Source of the DNA: Papilionanthe hookeriana x Papilionanthe teres
Taxonomy: Eukaryota > Streptophyta > Magnoliopsida > Asparagales > Orchidaceae
Direction: 5' to 3'
DNA length: 64,000 nt
NCBI GenBank assembly: GCA_022702705.1
Contig: CM040421.1
Location: 68,008,121 to 68,072,120 of the forward strand
Part shown: piece after piece, positions 34,390 to 45,831 of the stretch
Numbering within the stretch: position 1 is the first letter of the stretch
How the letters are laid out: the number at the start of each line of letters is the position of its first letter
Notes under the pieces: model-generated
The model's database searches: none
What the model saw: only the letters and a program-made list of their open reading frames with translations
Told to the model about the DNA's origin: nothing
Made by a program: the position numbers and the translations under genes

Positions 34390-34937
34390 GTGCTCCTCCG
34401 TGTGCTTAGCAAGCATTACGAGAATTCCATATAAACCACGGGATAACCAAAGGAAAGGAGGACAGAAACTTCCCACCAATGGCAAGAGCTTTCCAAGCAC
34501 TTATGTAATCCTCAATAAAAAAAGTAGAAGGCCAGTTTATGTTAAATAAAGTACCCAAAGCATTCCATACGTCAACAACAAAAGAGCAATTGAAAAAAAT
34601 ATGATTGGAAGATTCTTCGACTTGGTGACATAAAGGGCGGATAGAAGCCAATCTTAAACCCTTTAGTTTCGGAATATCGTCTAAAGGAAGCAAAGATGAG
34701 AAAAACCGCCAATTAAAGAAGGCCATAGAAGGTGTAAACAAGGTATTCCAGCTATATGCACTCCAGTGACATGCAGGAAAAACATTTCTAGCCCGATACA
34801 GAAATTTGCTAGCAGAACAGTTATTGGCCTTCATCCAGTGAGGCCTATCTTTCATGTTATTACTAAAGGGAAGTTGATTAATATACATAGCAGCATCATT
34901 ACCTAATAAGGTTCTCAATTTCACAATATCCCACTGA
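34390..34937 (-). pseudogene. LINE1 ORF2 zinc-binding reverse-transcriptase domain (zf-RVT type)
   Basis: A frame overlapping the end of the preceding one encodes FNWRFFSSLLPLDDIPKLKG, then the cysteine/histidine pattern RPLCHQVEESSNHIFFNC and VVDVWNALG. This matches the zf-RVT domain found between reverse transcriptase and RNase H in plant LINEs. Its first cysteine appears replaced (ASIRPLC instead of ASICPLC). Confidence 0.8.
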
Positions 34938-36800
34938 TCATTCAGCCATAGATCCGAGACAACATTGTAGAGATCGAAGAGTTTTGGGAAGTGCGGCAGT
35001 ATGGGGTATGCCCCAATTATCATGCCAAAGAGAAACCTTGCCATCGCCCAACTCCCAAAAAATGAAATTGCTAGTGTATTCCCTGGCCATCACCATAGCC
35101 TTCCAAATACGCGAGTCTCCTTTTTTGTATGAGACAGTAGAAGGGTGTGAAATACTACAGTATTTGGAATGCATGAACTTAGCCCATAGAGAGTCACAAA
35201 GCCTGAATTTATACCAGAGCTTACTTATATTAATCTCCACAATGTGAGGAAGAGACTTGAAACCAAGCCCACCAGAAAATTTAGGTTTGCATAGCTTCCT
35301 CCAAGAACACCAGTGTTTCTTGGCACCACCCCCCTCCCAAAGAAACCGATTGAAAAGTTTTTCAATAAAATTCAGTGAACTTTTTTTTGCATTGAAAACC
35401 TGGAGTGCATATAAAGGAATTGCTTGTAACACACTAGAAATGAGAGTCAATCTACCTCCATTAGAGAGAAATCTATTCTTCCAATCATTAATTTTGCATT
35501 GAATTTTTGAAATAATTTCATCCATCTGAATTTGCTTACATCTACCTCTTATAAGGTTTACCCCAAGGTATTTAAGAGGCAAGGAAGCATTTTTAAAACC
35601 AGTGAGGATAGAGGCCCAATATTTTTTACAGGGAGTAATAGAATTACTAAAAAATAGCTGGCATTTCTCCTTGTTAAAAGATAAACCAGATATAGTTTCG
35701 AAATCAGTCAAAACCTTAAGGATTCTTCTAATAGCAAGTTTGGATGCATTAGAGAAAACAATAATGTCATCAGCATAAGCCAAATGTGACACCAAAATAC
35801 CTGCTTTATTATAATAATGCATATTTCTATGCCTTTCATGAAAATGATTAAGCATTCTAGATAAATAATCGAAACGCTATAATAAAGAGAACGAAGTGAA
35901 AGGGGATCACCCCGCTTGATACCTCTGGTAGCGAGTGAAGAAACCATGTGAGATGCCATTGACCGAACACTATAATAATTGTTGACAACCATCTCTTAAT
36001 TAAAGCTGCAGAACTTATGTTCAAAACCTCTAGCAATAAGTACATTTTGAATAAAATCCCAATTGATAGTGTCAAATGCCTTTTTTATATCTAATTTAAT
36101 AATGAGATTCCATCCTCTACAAGTCCTGTCAAGATCCTCGATAAGCTCCTGAGCTAAAAGGATATTATCAGTGATTTCTCTACCTTTAATAAAGGCAGAC
36201 TGCTGAGGGGAAATGATAACATTTAAATGTGGTTGAAGCTTGGCAACAATAATCTTACTAATCACCTTTGTGATTGTAGAGTTAGAGATATAGGCCTAAA
36301 GTGTTGCCAATGAGAGTTATCCTTACCTTTAGGTATAAGTACCAGTAAAGCAGCTGAAAAATACTTACATGGATCAGCTCCTTGAAAGAAACTTTGAATT
36401 GCATGAATAACTTCCCTCTTAATAATGTCCCAGCATGTAATATAGAAACCTGAGGAAAAACCATCAGGGCCGGGTGCCTTGTTTGCATTAATCCCCTTAA
36501 ATGCTTGAAAAATTTCCTCCTCATTTGGTACATCAGAAAGCTTAAGGGAAGCAATATAGTGTTGTTCAGAAGCAAATAGCTCACTTTTAATGGGAGAAAC
36601 ATGTCCTGCATTAGAGAACAGATTAGAAAAATAATGTACTGCATTTAGACCAATCCTCGCAACGATCGGTAATAACTCTGCCCATCCTGAGTGATGATTT
36701 TAATAATTGAATTTGAGTTAACTCTTTGTTTAATAGATGCATGAAAATAACTAGTGTTCCTGTCACCATGTTTAAAATGAGTATCATGAGATTTTTGCTG
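34938..36800 (-). pseudogene. LINE1 ORF2 reverse transcriptase, frameshifted
   Basis: This is the non-LTR reverse transcriptase that copies element RNA at the nicked target. The motifs appear in order across several frames: NANKAPGPDGFS, FRPISLT, SAFIKGREITDNILLAQE, the motif A aspartate in KLDIKKAFDTINWDF (36265-35996), GIKRGDP, and the YADD centre in VSHLAYADDIIVFSNA. The frame 35855-34938 is open for 305 codons and covers the motif C side plus thumb and connector (GVNLIRGRCKQIQMDE, LSNGGRLTLISSVLQ, WEGGGAKKHW). Frame breaks lie near 36640, 36280, 35995 and 35855. It is dead as a whole but conserved in content. Confidence 0.88.
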
Positions 36801-37790
36801 TAAAAATCTTCCTCCAGAGAGATCTCTTCTAAAAGAGTAGAGTGAGCATGAGAGAGCTCATCAGCTATCTCAGGGCTCAAACTTTCCATAGCTTCCAAAT
36901 TATTAACCAACTGTTGAGATTTGAGAACTCTAGTATGTATATTTCCAAAAACTTCAAAGTTCCATTTCTTTAAACCTGCAGCTATGTTTTTGTGCATTTG
37001 CCACAGAACAAACCAAGGAGTACCACAGCCAGGCTTCCAAAGTCTAGAAATCAGAGTAAAAAAAGTATGATGTGAAGACCAAATATTGAGAAATTTAAAA
37101 CGGGTGAAAGCAGGTTTTGTATGAAAATTTAAAGAGAGTAAAAGTGGATTATGATCAGAGGAAACATGACTTAAATGCTGAACCTGAGAAGTATGGTAGT
37201 AATTTAAAAAACATGAATTTGCAAAAATCCGTCAAGCCTCCGGAAAAGCTCGCCACGTCTCCAAGTGAAAGGATTTCCTGTAAATCCCAAGTCAAACAAC
37301 CCAGCTTGTGAAACCAGTTCACAAAAGTTCTGAATCTGCGTGGAGTTTGGCCTTGTGCCACCTTTCCTTTCAACAGGAGACAAAATCATGTTAAAATCAC
37401 CACCAACACACCAATTTTCATCTAACGTAGAACCAATGGCAATTAATTTATTCCACAGAATGTATTTTTCAACAAGTAAAGAACTTGCATAAACAAAAGT
37501 AACCCACCCTTTGAAAATATCAGCCTGAAAATGTGCTAAAATAAATTGTGCATCATCCTCAACAACTTGAAGATGGATATGTTTTTTCCAGAAAACCCAA
37601 ATTTTGTTACTAGTATTGCTAAAGTGAGAATAGAGAGGAAAAGAAGCTATTATTTTATCCTTATGGGTGGAGACTAAAGGCTCCAAAATTGCAAAAATCT
37701 CCAAACGATGGATCCTGCAAAGATATTTTAAACGCTTAAGGGAGGAAGGATCAGCCACTCCCCAATGTTCCAAACAAAAATGTTAAACAT
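36801..37790 (-). pseudogene. LINE1 ORF2 endonuclease region, frameshifted
   Basis: This APE-type endonuclease nicks target DNA to start insertion. The ORF2 ATG (37790) overlaps the ORF1 stop. One base is missing within the first ten codons, compared with LINE2 and LINE7, so translation would derail almost at once. From 37773 the correct frame shows VADPSSLKRLKYLCRIHRLE, the ILEP glutamate, the CVGGDFNMI motif and RRLDGF, then shifts again near 37204. The next frame (37200-36801) carries the SSDHNPLLLS motif and a helical linker (LKKWNFEVFGNIHTRV), ending at a further shift near 36800. Catalytic residues are recognisable but no continuous protein can be made. Confidence 0.85.
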
Positions 37791-39291
37791 GATGTCTGCT
37801 ACCCCTTCTAGTGGATCTAGTAGAAGAGGGCAAAATTTCATTTTCAGAATAGGTTGGGTCTATGCTTTCATCATTAAAGGACATATTGATATGAGTGTTT
37901 TGTTTTTTCTTCTTTTTTCTATTAGATTTTTGAATGATCCACTCTGCTTCCATGTCAGAAGTAGCCTCCATAATCTGATTATTATTAGTTCCAGAGTCAG
38001 AGTCAGAATTGGCATAGGGGTCAGTATGGGGAGCTGGGCAGGAAACGGTGGGTGAAGAGTTCTTTGAAGAAAACTGGGAAGGTTTATGATGTGCAACAGT
38101 ATTGGCTGTGTCCTGGATGCTCTCCATGGGAACAACAGTTGGAGGAAGAAGAATTTGTAAGTTACTATCATCTTCAACTGAGATTGAAAGTTCGATTGGT
38201 GAATTGGCAGGTAGAGGTAAAGGTGCTTCCAACTCAGTGGTTGGGGTGATGTGAGGGACCTTTTCTGAAATTACAAATGTGTCCACACAGTTGGTAAGTT
38301 GAGTATGGCCACCAGGGGTTGGAAGAGTGGGGGCAGTAGGGATAGTTGTATTTTGTAAGGGAAGGTCATTTGGAGGAGGGACATTATCTGGAGGGGGAAG
38401 GTCATTTGGAGGAGGGGTGACCGGGTTGTTGGAGATAGGTGCATCAAAATTTTGTAGAGGGGGTTCAGCAGGGTCAGGATGATGGGTAGAAAGGTTGGGG
38501 GCTGTGGGCAGAGCTTTTGGTTTCAGATGGGGGTGTAGTCTGTAACAAATCGAGGGAGAGTGGCCAAACATGGCGCAGTGAGAACAATAAGGTGGGTGGG
38601 AACCCATAACAACCTGTTGCCAGTACCCCGTGTGTGAGGAACCGATCCAAACTTCATCGGGATAGAGGTCGGGTGATGTCTCTTTCAACCAAAAGCAGGC
38701 ATCCGAGGGTTTCGTGCTGTCAACCGTAGGATTATCAACTCTCAGTGGTGTACCAAAACCTTTTGCAAGTGAATATAAGATCTCATGATTAAATAGGTGA
38801 TACTTATACTCAGGAAATTTAATCCAGACAGGAATAACAGGAGATTCAGCTTTGGGGTTAAAATCAACGCTCCATTTTAGTATACGCATATACCTATTAT
38901 CTATTTTTAGAACTTTCCTAGCAAAAACATTTGTATAATCAACGTCATTGGTGAGATCTATCAGAATATGACTACCATCGACAGATCCAACTTTCCAGGC
39001 ACCAGTAAGTTTCAGAGAGTCAAATTCCTTCCGAATGATGTCCAACTTAGGGTGCCCATAAAGAAACTTGCCGATCAACACAAAACGACACGATGAAGCT
39101 AAAATATTAGTCTCCTCTTCGGAAAGGTACAGATCTGGTTTACCGTTTTTCCTACCAAGCTTCTTGATGAAACTATACTCCCCACCACCAAGTTCCCAGG
39201 CCTCATGAAAAGATTGAGGAAAATAGCATGAGTGAGTCTTTGGGTTCGAAAAAGAGCCCCCCGTGACGGCATTGGCGTAGTTACGCTCCAT
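37783..39291 (-). CDS. LINE1 ORF1 protein, DUF4283 plus CCHC zinc knuckle
   Basis: ORF1 proteins bind the element's RNA and accompany it to the nucleus. The frame is open for 502 codons from the ATG at 39291; an upstream GTG at 39294 is unlikely to be the start because LINE2 begins at the same Met-Glu-Arg. A DUF4283-type domain spans about residues 60-200 (NILASSCRFVLIGKF, FDSLKLTGAWKVG, RILKWSVDF). A CCHC knuckle is at C236, C239, H244 and C249. Then come a long Pro-rich acidic linker and a basic tail with NRKKKKK and RRGSRHHV. Residues about 200-209 (FWLKETSPDL) replace FLVERDITQP of the sister copies, the product of two compensating indels. The stop overlaps the ORF2 start (ATGTTTAA, 37783-37790). 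Confidence 0.9.
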   Translation of the reverse strand: MERNYANAVTGGSFSNPKTHSCYFPQSFHEAWELGGGEYSFIKKLGRKNGKPDLYLSEEETNILASSCRFVLIGKFLYGHPKLDIIRKEFDSLKLTGAWKVGSVDGSHILIDLTNDVDYTNVFARKVLKIDNRYMRILKWSVDFNPKAESPVIPVWIKFPEYKYHLFNHEILYSLAKGFGTPLRVDNPTVDSTKPSDACFWLKETSPDLYPDEVWIGSSHTGYWQQVVMGSHPPYCSHCAMFGHSPSICYRLHPHLKPKALPTAPNLSTHHPDPAEPPLQNFDAPISNNPVTPPPNDLPPPDNVPPPNDLPLQNTTIPTAPTLPTPGGHTQLTNCVDTFVISEKVPHITPTTELEAPLPLPANSPIELSISVEDDSNLQILLPPTVVPMESIQDTANTVAHHKPSQFSSKNSSPTVSCPAPHTDPYANSDSDSGTNNNQIMEATSDMEAEWIIQKSNRKKKKKQNTHINMSFNDESIDPTYSENEILPSSTRSTRRGSRHHV

Positions 39292-39473
39292 CACAAACTA
39301 TAAAAAAACAAAATAAAACAGAAAGGAAAACAGGGGAAAAGATCACCGCGCCCAGGCGACGACAATCGCCCGGGAGAAGTCCGGTGGGGGAGATCAGCAC
39401 GCCAAAGCGATGAAAATCGCCCGAGAGTCGCCATGAAAACCCCAGAGCGAAACCCTAGCCGTCATCGAAACCT

Positions 39474-39484
39474 ACGTATCTATA

Positions 39485-39489
<5 letters not shown>
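39474..39489. repeat. Target duplication of LINE1, right
   Basis: ACGTATCTATAATCAT matches 33005-33020 and merges into the (AT)n tract on its right. Confidence 0.95.

Positions 39490-39545
<56 letters not shown>
39488..39545. repeat. (AT)n tract between LINE1 and LINE2
   Basis: About 58 bp of AT repeat separate the 5' end of LINE1 from the 5'-inverted end of LINE2. Confidence 0.95.
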
Positions 39546-39547
<2 letters not shown>

Positions 39548-39871
39548 CCCTATCAAAGCAAAACGACAATAAGAAGCCAAAATATTTGTTTCTTCATCCT
39601 GTAAGATAAAGAGTCGGCTTACCATTTTTTCGACCCAGACCTCTTGATAAAACTATAGTTACCTCCTCCGATTTCCCAAGCCTCATGATAAGCTTGGGGG
39701 AAATAGCAAGAGTGCTTCACATTCGGTGGAGATGAAGATCCGTTAAGTGCATCCGCATAAGATCTCTCCATCTAAGCCGAAAAAGGAGAAACAGACAGAA
39801 GCAAAGAGATCACCAGCCGCCGAAAACAGCGTTCCCCGAAGATCGCCATAGATGCCAAATAGAAGCGCCCG
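39546..39871 (-). pseudogene. LINE2 inverted 5' UTR and ORF1 N-terminus
   Basis: On the minus strand, a short 5' UTR is followed by an ATG at 39771 giving MERSYADALNGSSSPPNVKH, then SCYFPQAYHEAWEIGGGNYS, parallel to LINE1 ORF1. A stop and frameshift follow. The segment ends at 39546 with CGTTTTGCTTTGATAGGGAA, codons for RFALIG. The plus-strand body starts at 39872 with the very next codons (LYGHPKLD). Nothing is lost between the parts, as expected for 5' inversion during insertion. About 20 bases at the head-to-head junction (39851-39871) have no clear origin. Confidence 0.88.
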
Positions 39872-41216
39872 TCTTTATGGTCATCCAAAGCTTGACTTGA
39901 TACGAAAAGATTTTGACTCCCTTAAGCTCACTGGACCTTGGAAAATAGGTTCCTTGGATGGTAGGCATATTCTCATAGATTTAACTAATGATGTTGATTA
40001 TACAAATGTCTTTGCTAGGAAAGTGATAAAAATTGACAATCGGTTTATGAAGATTCTTAAGTGGAGTGTGGATTTTGATCCTAAAGTCGAGTCCTCTATC
40101 ATACTGCTGCTGGGTTAAATTCCCCGATTATAAATACCATCTTTTCAATCATGAAATACTTTACTCTCTTGCTAAAGGTTTTGGTAAGCCATCGAGAGTG
40201 GATAACCCCACTGTGGAACGTACCAAGCCTTCAGATGCATGTTTTTTGGTGGAACGTGATATCACACAGCCTTACCCTGATGAAGTTTGGATAGGATCTT
40301 CCCAAAATGGCTACTGGCAAAATGTTTTGATGGGTTCTCACCCTCCATATTGTTCTCACTGTGCTATGTTTGGGCATCACAATACTATTTGCTACCGACT
40401 ACATCCTCACCTTAAACCTCCAATTAGTGCTAAACGCAAGCCACCTATAGATGATACACCCAGTTTGATTTCTCCCTCCCTACCACCTCTTCAAAATGTT
40501 CAACACAACCCCGTAGTCGATCATATTGATGTCCGGACAACAATTTCGATTCCAATTATTGACAATCCAATAGAGGTGGATACCTCTGTCTTAAATTTGC
40601 CAACATCTATCCCCACCAAAACCTTAGAAAATGATATTACTCATCAATTTGATAACCCCACTGAGGCGGATACGCATATACCATTACAAAATTCTACACC
40701 ACCCTCTCATGTTCAAACCCAACCCAATTCACCTTGTGAACAGTCTGTCTCAATTGATGATGATCATAACCTTCAAATTTTAATTCCTGCCACTGATGTC
40801 TCCATTGATAGCACTCTGTTCACCACCACCTTTGTAGCTCCTCATGACACCCCTCTTTTATCCCCAACATCTCTACCCCTTTGTCATGATTTAAACCCCA
40901 CTGAATTACCATCCCTAACCTGCCCTGTTCCTGCTGTTGAACCCCCACAGCAAGCAAACCTCCTCACCTCCCACCCCCCAACTATGTCAACTCTGACTCT
41001 GACTCAGGAATAAACATTAATTTGATTACTGAGGCCGTTTCTGATATGGAAACTGAGTGGATTATACAAAAGGCTAATAGAAAAAAGAAGAAAAAACAAA
41101 GCACTAGTGTTACTGTGAACTCTAATGTTGAAGGGATTGACCCATCTTTATCTGAAGGTGAAATTTTGCCCCCCTCTACTAGGTCCTCTAGAAGGGGTAG
41201 CAGACATCATGTTTAA
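39872..41216 (+). pseudogene. LINE2 ORF1 (main part), frameshifted
   Basis: This continues the DUF4283 domain (FDSLKLTGPWKIGSLDG, RFMKILKWSVDFDP). The frame shifts near 40110, then carries the rest of the domain and a CCHC knuckle (CSHCAMFGHHNTIC), a long Pro/Thr/Asp-rich linker, and a TAA at 41011-41013. Another shift leads to the tail (METEWIIQKANRKKKKK, then RRGSRHHV) and a stop at 41214-41216. The stop overlaps the ORF2 start in ATGTTTAA (41209-41216). Two frameshifts preclude a normal product. Confidence 0.88.
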
Positions 41217-42240
41217 TATTTTGGTGTGGAACATTAGGGGAGTGGCTAATCCTTCCTCCCTTAAGCGTTTGAAACATCTCTGTAGGATCCATCGTTTACA
41301 GATTTTTGCTATTCTGGAGCCATTTGTCTCCACTCATAAGGATTAAATAATCTCTTCTTTTCCTCTCTATTCACATTTCAGCAATACTAACAACAAAATT
41401 TGGCTTTTTTGGAAAAAAATATCCAGCTTCAAGTTGTTGAAGATGATTCTCAGTTTATTTTAGCACATTACAATTCCGATATGTTTAATGGGTGGTTCAC
41501 TGCGGTATATGCCAGTTCTTTGTTTTCTGAGAAGTGCCTTCTCTAGAATAAATTAACTGCTATTGGCTCTTCATTAGAAGACTCCTGGTGTGTTGGTGGT
41601 GACTTTAACATGATTCTGTCCCATATTGAAAGGAAGGGTGGCACCCGACCTAACTCTGCACACATACAAAAATTCGCGAACTTGTTTCACGAGCGGGTTT
41701 GTTTGATTTGGGTTTCACTCGGGAATCCTTTTACTTAGAGGCGTGGTATGATTTTTCAGAGGCTTGACAGATTTTTTACCAATTCCTATTTTCTTAATTA
41801 CTATCCCATCTCTCAAGTCCAACATTTAAGTCACGCTTCTTCTGATCATAACCCTCTTTTACTATCTTTATCCTTTCATACTAAACCTGCTTATACTCCT
41901 TTTAAATTCCTAAATATTTGGACTTCACATCCTACCTTTTTGTCTTTGATATCTGATCTTTGGAGACCTAGCCACTGTGGTTCTCCTTGGTTTGTTTTAT
42001 GGCAGCTTCATAAAGCTTCTGCTGCAGGTTTAAAGAAATGGAACTTTGAGATCTTTGGCAATATACATGATAGGGTCTCCCAAGCTCAACAGGTGGTCAA
42101 CTCTTTGGAAGCCAGAGAAACTATGGGTCCTGATATTGCGCAGGAGCTCTCCAAAGCCCACTCTACTCTCTTGGCAAATATCTCTCTGGAAGAAGATTTT
42201 TTGAAACAAAAAGCTCATGACTCTCATTTCATTAATGGGG
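41209..42240 (+). pseudogene. LINE2 ORF2 endonuclease region
   Basis: It starts MFNILVWNIRGVANPSSLKR with the catalytic-site asparagine, then the ILEP glutamate, and stops at 41343-41345 after STHKD. Sister-like residues continue in shifted frames, with CVGGDFNMILS near 41590. The frame opening at 41748 carries QRLDRFFTNS, HASSDHNPLLLSL and the linker LKKWNFEIFGNIHDRV. The APE-type catalytic motifs are therefore present but split among frames. Confidence 0.85.
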
Positions 42241-43745
42241 ACAGGAACACCAAATATTTTCATGCATCCATCAAACAAAGAATTAATTCAAATTCTATTA
42301 TTAAAATTATTACTGAGGAGGGGCAGGTCTTCACAGCAAATGAGGACATTGGTTTAAATGCAGCAGAATATTTCTCTAAACTTTTTTCACATACTGTACA
42401 GGTGACACCCATATGCAATGATCTTTTTGCTGCTGACCAGCAATACATCTCCTCTCTTAAGCTTTCAGACATGCCTAATGAAGAGGAAATCTTCCAAGCT
42501 TTTAAGGATATTAATGCAAATAAGGCACCTGGTCCTGATGGATTTTCTTCACAGTTCTATATCACCTGTTGGGATATTATTAAAAAGGAGGTTATTTTAG
42601 CCATTCAAAGCTTTTTCCTTGGTGAGGATCTCTCGTAAGTATTTCTCTTCGTTTTGCTTGTTCTTATCCCTAAGGGAAAGGATAAATCACACCGGCATCA
42701 TTTTAGACCTATTTCTTTAACTTCCATCATTTCAAAGGTCATCGGTAAGATCATTGTTGCAAGGCTACAACCTCATTTAAATTCCATAATATCTTCTCGG
42801 CGATCCGCTTTTATCGAGGGCGAGAGAAATTACTGATAATATTTTATTAGCTCAAGAATTAATTGAAGATTTTGATAGAACTTGTAGAGGTGGTAATCTC
42901 ATCATTAAATTGGACATAAAAAAGGCTTTTGACACTATTAACTGGGAGTTTATTCATAATGTTCTTCTTGCTAGAGGTTTTGAACAAAATTTTTGTAGTT
43001 TAATCATGAGATGGCTGGCTAACAATCATTACGGTGTTTTAGTCAATGGCAACTCATATGGTTTCTTTATCGCTACTAGTGGGGATCAAGCAAGGTGATC
43101 CCCTGTCTCCGTCATATTTATAATTGCTTTTGATTATCTGTCACGGATGCTCGAATCTCTTTCAAGCAGGGCATAGCCACACTCAGTTCCATAACAAAGC
43201 ACACACACAAGTTTCTCATTTGGCTTATGCAGATGATATTATAGTCTTTTCCAATGCATCTAAACTTGCTATTCGTCAAATTTTTAAAGTGTTAACTAAT
43301 TTTGAAAATTTGTCAGGTTTAACCTTTAATAAAGACAAGTGCCGACTTTACTTTAGTAATTATATTACCCCCAATAGAAAACAATGGGCCTCTTCTCATA
43401 CTGGCTTTAAAATTGTTTCTTTACCTCTTAAGTATCTTGGGGTCAACCTTCTTAGAGGGAGATCCAAGCAGACTCAAATGGATGACATTATTTCGAAAAT
43501 TCAATGCAAGCTAAGTGATTGGAAGAACAAATTTCTCTCCAATGGAGGTAGATTGACTCTCCTCTCTAGTGTGCTACAAAGTATTCCATTATATGCACTC
43601 CAGGTCTTTAATGCTAAGAAAAGTTCCCTGAGACTCATTCAGAACCTGTTCAACCGTTTTTTATGGGAAGGGGTCTTGGCAAAAACATTGGTGCACACAG
43701 GAAGCAGCTGTGTAAACCTAAAAATTCGGTGGGCTTGGTTTTAAA
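42241..43745 (+). pseudogene. LINE2 ORF2 reverse transcriptase, broken
   Basis: Continuous with the previous frame up to about 42638, it has DRNTKYFHASIKQ and NANKAPGPDGFSSQFY. It then breaks; 42654-42836 gives FRPISLTSIISKVI and QPHLNSIISSRRSAF, and 42910-43098 gives the motif A aspartate in DIKKAFDTINWEF. A frameshift in the GIKQGDP region follows (reading SGDQAR), and 43124-43744 carries the YADD centre (HLAYADDIIVFSNA) and the thumb (GVNLLRGRSKQTQMDD). At least four breaks make it inactive. Confidence 0.86.
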
Positions 43746-45200
43746 GCCCTTCCCCACATTGTGGAGATTAATATGAGCAAGCTCGGTTTAAATTCGGAAT
43801 GAGGGAATCACTTTGGGCTATTTTCATGCACTCCAAATACTTGTTCTAACTCTCATCCTTTCATTGTCTCTTCTAAAAGTGGAAACTCTCGTATTTGGAA
43901 GGCTATGATTAAGGCTAGGGAGTACACCAGAAATTACATTTTTTGGGAAATTGTTGATGGTAAGATGTCATTTTGGCATGATTGCTGGGTTTGCCTCAAG
44001 CAATTTTAGGTTCCCGCATCCCCACTAATGACCCCACCTCGTCTCTCGATTGTTGGTTGAATGATAAGTGGGATATCATTAAATTGAGGAACTTAATTGG
44101 TTTAGATGCTGCACTCGTTCATTAATCGATTCCTATTGATAATACCAAAAGGATAAGCCTAGGTGGATGAAGGCCAATCATGTTTCTGCTAGCAAGTTCC
44201 TTTATAAGTCTAGAAATGTTTTTACTAAATGGCAGTGGAGTGCATATACCCGGAATACTTTGTTTACACCTTCAATGGTTTTTTTTTAACTGGCGGTTTT
44301 TCTCTTCTCTGCTTCCTTTGGATGATATACTGAAAATGAAAGGTTTAAGGCTGGCTTCCATTTGCCCTCTATGTAAGATGGCTAAAGAGACTAAATCTCA
44401 CACCTTTTTCGAGTGCTCTTATGCTAATACTATTTGGAATGTTTTGGGCATATCTTTCGGCATTAGATGGCCCAACTCGTGGTTTAATTAGAGACTATCT
44501 TATAGCTTGGAAAAACGTCTCACATGCTGGAAACTTTCTGTCCGGCTTCCCCTTAATGGTTATTTGGTTTTTTTGGAATGCCGTAAACGCTTTTAAGCAT
44601 AATGAGGAGCACCCACTCCTCTTACCACCATTTCTCATATTAAAGCTTATTATAATAGAGTCGTAAAAGTTACCCCTCCTCCCCCGCAGTCGTGAGACGC
44701 GCCAATATTGGTCGGACTGCGGCACCGCCCTTGTGGGTCGATCAAGATTAACATTGATGGGTGTCTGGAATTCGTTATCTTCCGGTGCGGGGGTTTATTC
44801 AGTGGATCACAATGGTAAATTACTCGTATTTTTTTACCTCCCACGTGGCTGCTGATACCCCCCTCGCATGCTGAAATTTGGGCTCTATTACTTGCACTAA
44901 AAAATGCTATACATTTACATTTTCATGTTTTAATTAGTGAAAACTAATTCCCTGCTACTCGTTAAAGATGTTCTACGAAACATCGACATTCCTTAGGACC
45001 TCATTTATCTTTTCAATAGGATTTGGGCCATCATCGCTGATCGCTCTTTACGAGTTATCGTTTCTTTCATATACATGGAGGGTAATAAACCCGTCGATTG
45101 GTTAGCAAAGCATGCTACCGATGGACCAATGGGGGATCTGTTCCAAGCACGCTCGCGGTCTGTTTTAATTCATGGGGATGCTATGTCCTTACCATATATT
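43746..45200 (+). pseudogene. LINE2 ORF2 connector, zf-RVT and RNase H remnants
   Basis: After further shifts, 44180-44491 encodes NWRFFSSLLPLDDILKMKG, then RLASICPLCKMAKETKSH and the final cysteine of the zf-RVT pattern. RNase H follows in pieces: INIDG near 44748 is frameshifted, SHAEIWALLLALKNAI is near 44865-44915, and VSKACYRWT near 45100 is a shifted form of the usual WLAKHATD ending. No continuous RNase H frame exists. Confidence 0.75.
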
Positions 45201-45831
45201 CGTTTTTCCGATACCTAACTCTCTCGCAGGAATCCTTTTCTGTTTTCCCGCTTTATGTTATGGTTTCCCTTTTTACTTCTTCTTCTAGTACTCCGATATT
45301 TTCGTGTAGGAGTGATGTCCTTACAGCTTTCTTTCACTCGTTGAATCGATGATATACTTCGTCGCTTGTTTCACACATTCCGCTTCACTAAGATAGCTTT
45401 CTCGCACTTCGTTTTGGAGCATCAATATGCACTCGGACTACCTTCTTTTGGTCGGGTCACTACCGCTCGGGACTTCTCCGGAGGCCACCGCCGCTTATTT
45501 ATGGATTTGCCACTATGCATTTGCATCTTCTTCCGATACAAAAGATGTCTCAAGCTTCATTTTATCAGTCTCTTTGCTGCCATATGCTTTTGTTTCCCTG
45601 GTTTATTCTCTTTTTGTCTTGTTTACTATACTTCGTTTTGGTTACTTCCTCACCGGAGCCTTTAAACTTTGGAGTGATTTGTTTAGTGTGAGTTGTAACG
45701 CGGGAGGCCGAACCCCCTATGGGTGTGTGGAAATTGTACTTTTTTGGGTTTTCTTAGTTGAGGATCGGCCTCCCCCTTTTTGTAACAAACCTTTTTAAAT
45801 TAACGCGTAAGGAGCTACAAGCGCTCTTTCC

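Larger units (their letters stand above)
33021..39473 (-). mobile_element. LINE1: full-length plant L1-type retrotransposon
   Basis: In minus sense the order is: GC-rich 5' UTR (39473-39292), intact ORF1, broken ORF2, about 800 bp of 3' UTR, and a 16-base A tail (T run at 33021-33036). A perfect 16-bp target duplication encloses it, with the right copy running straight into an (AT)n tract. The length is 6453 bp. Full-length copies with perfect target duplications are usually young, yet ORF2 carries several frameshifts. Confidence 0.93.
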
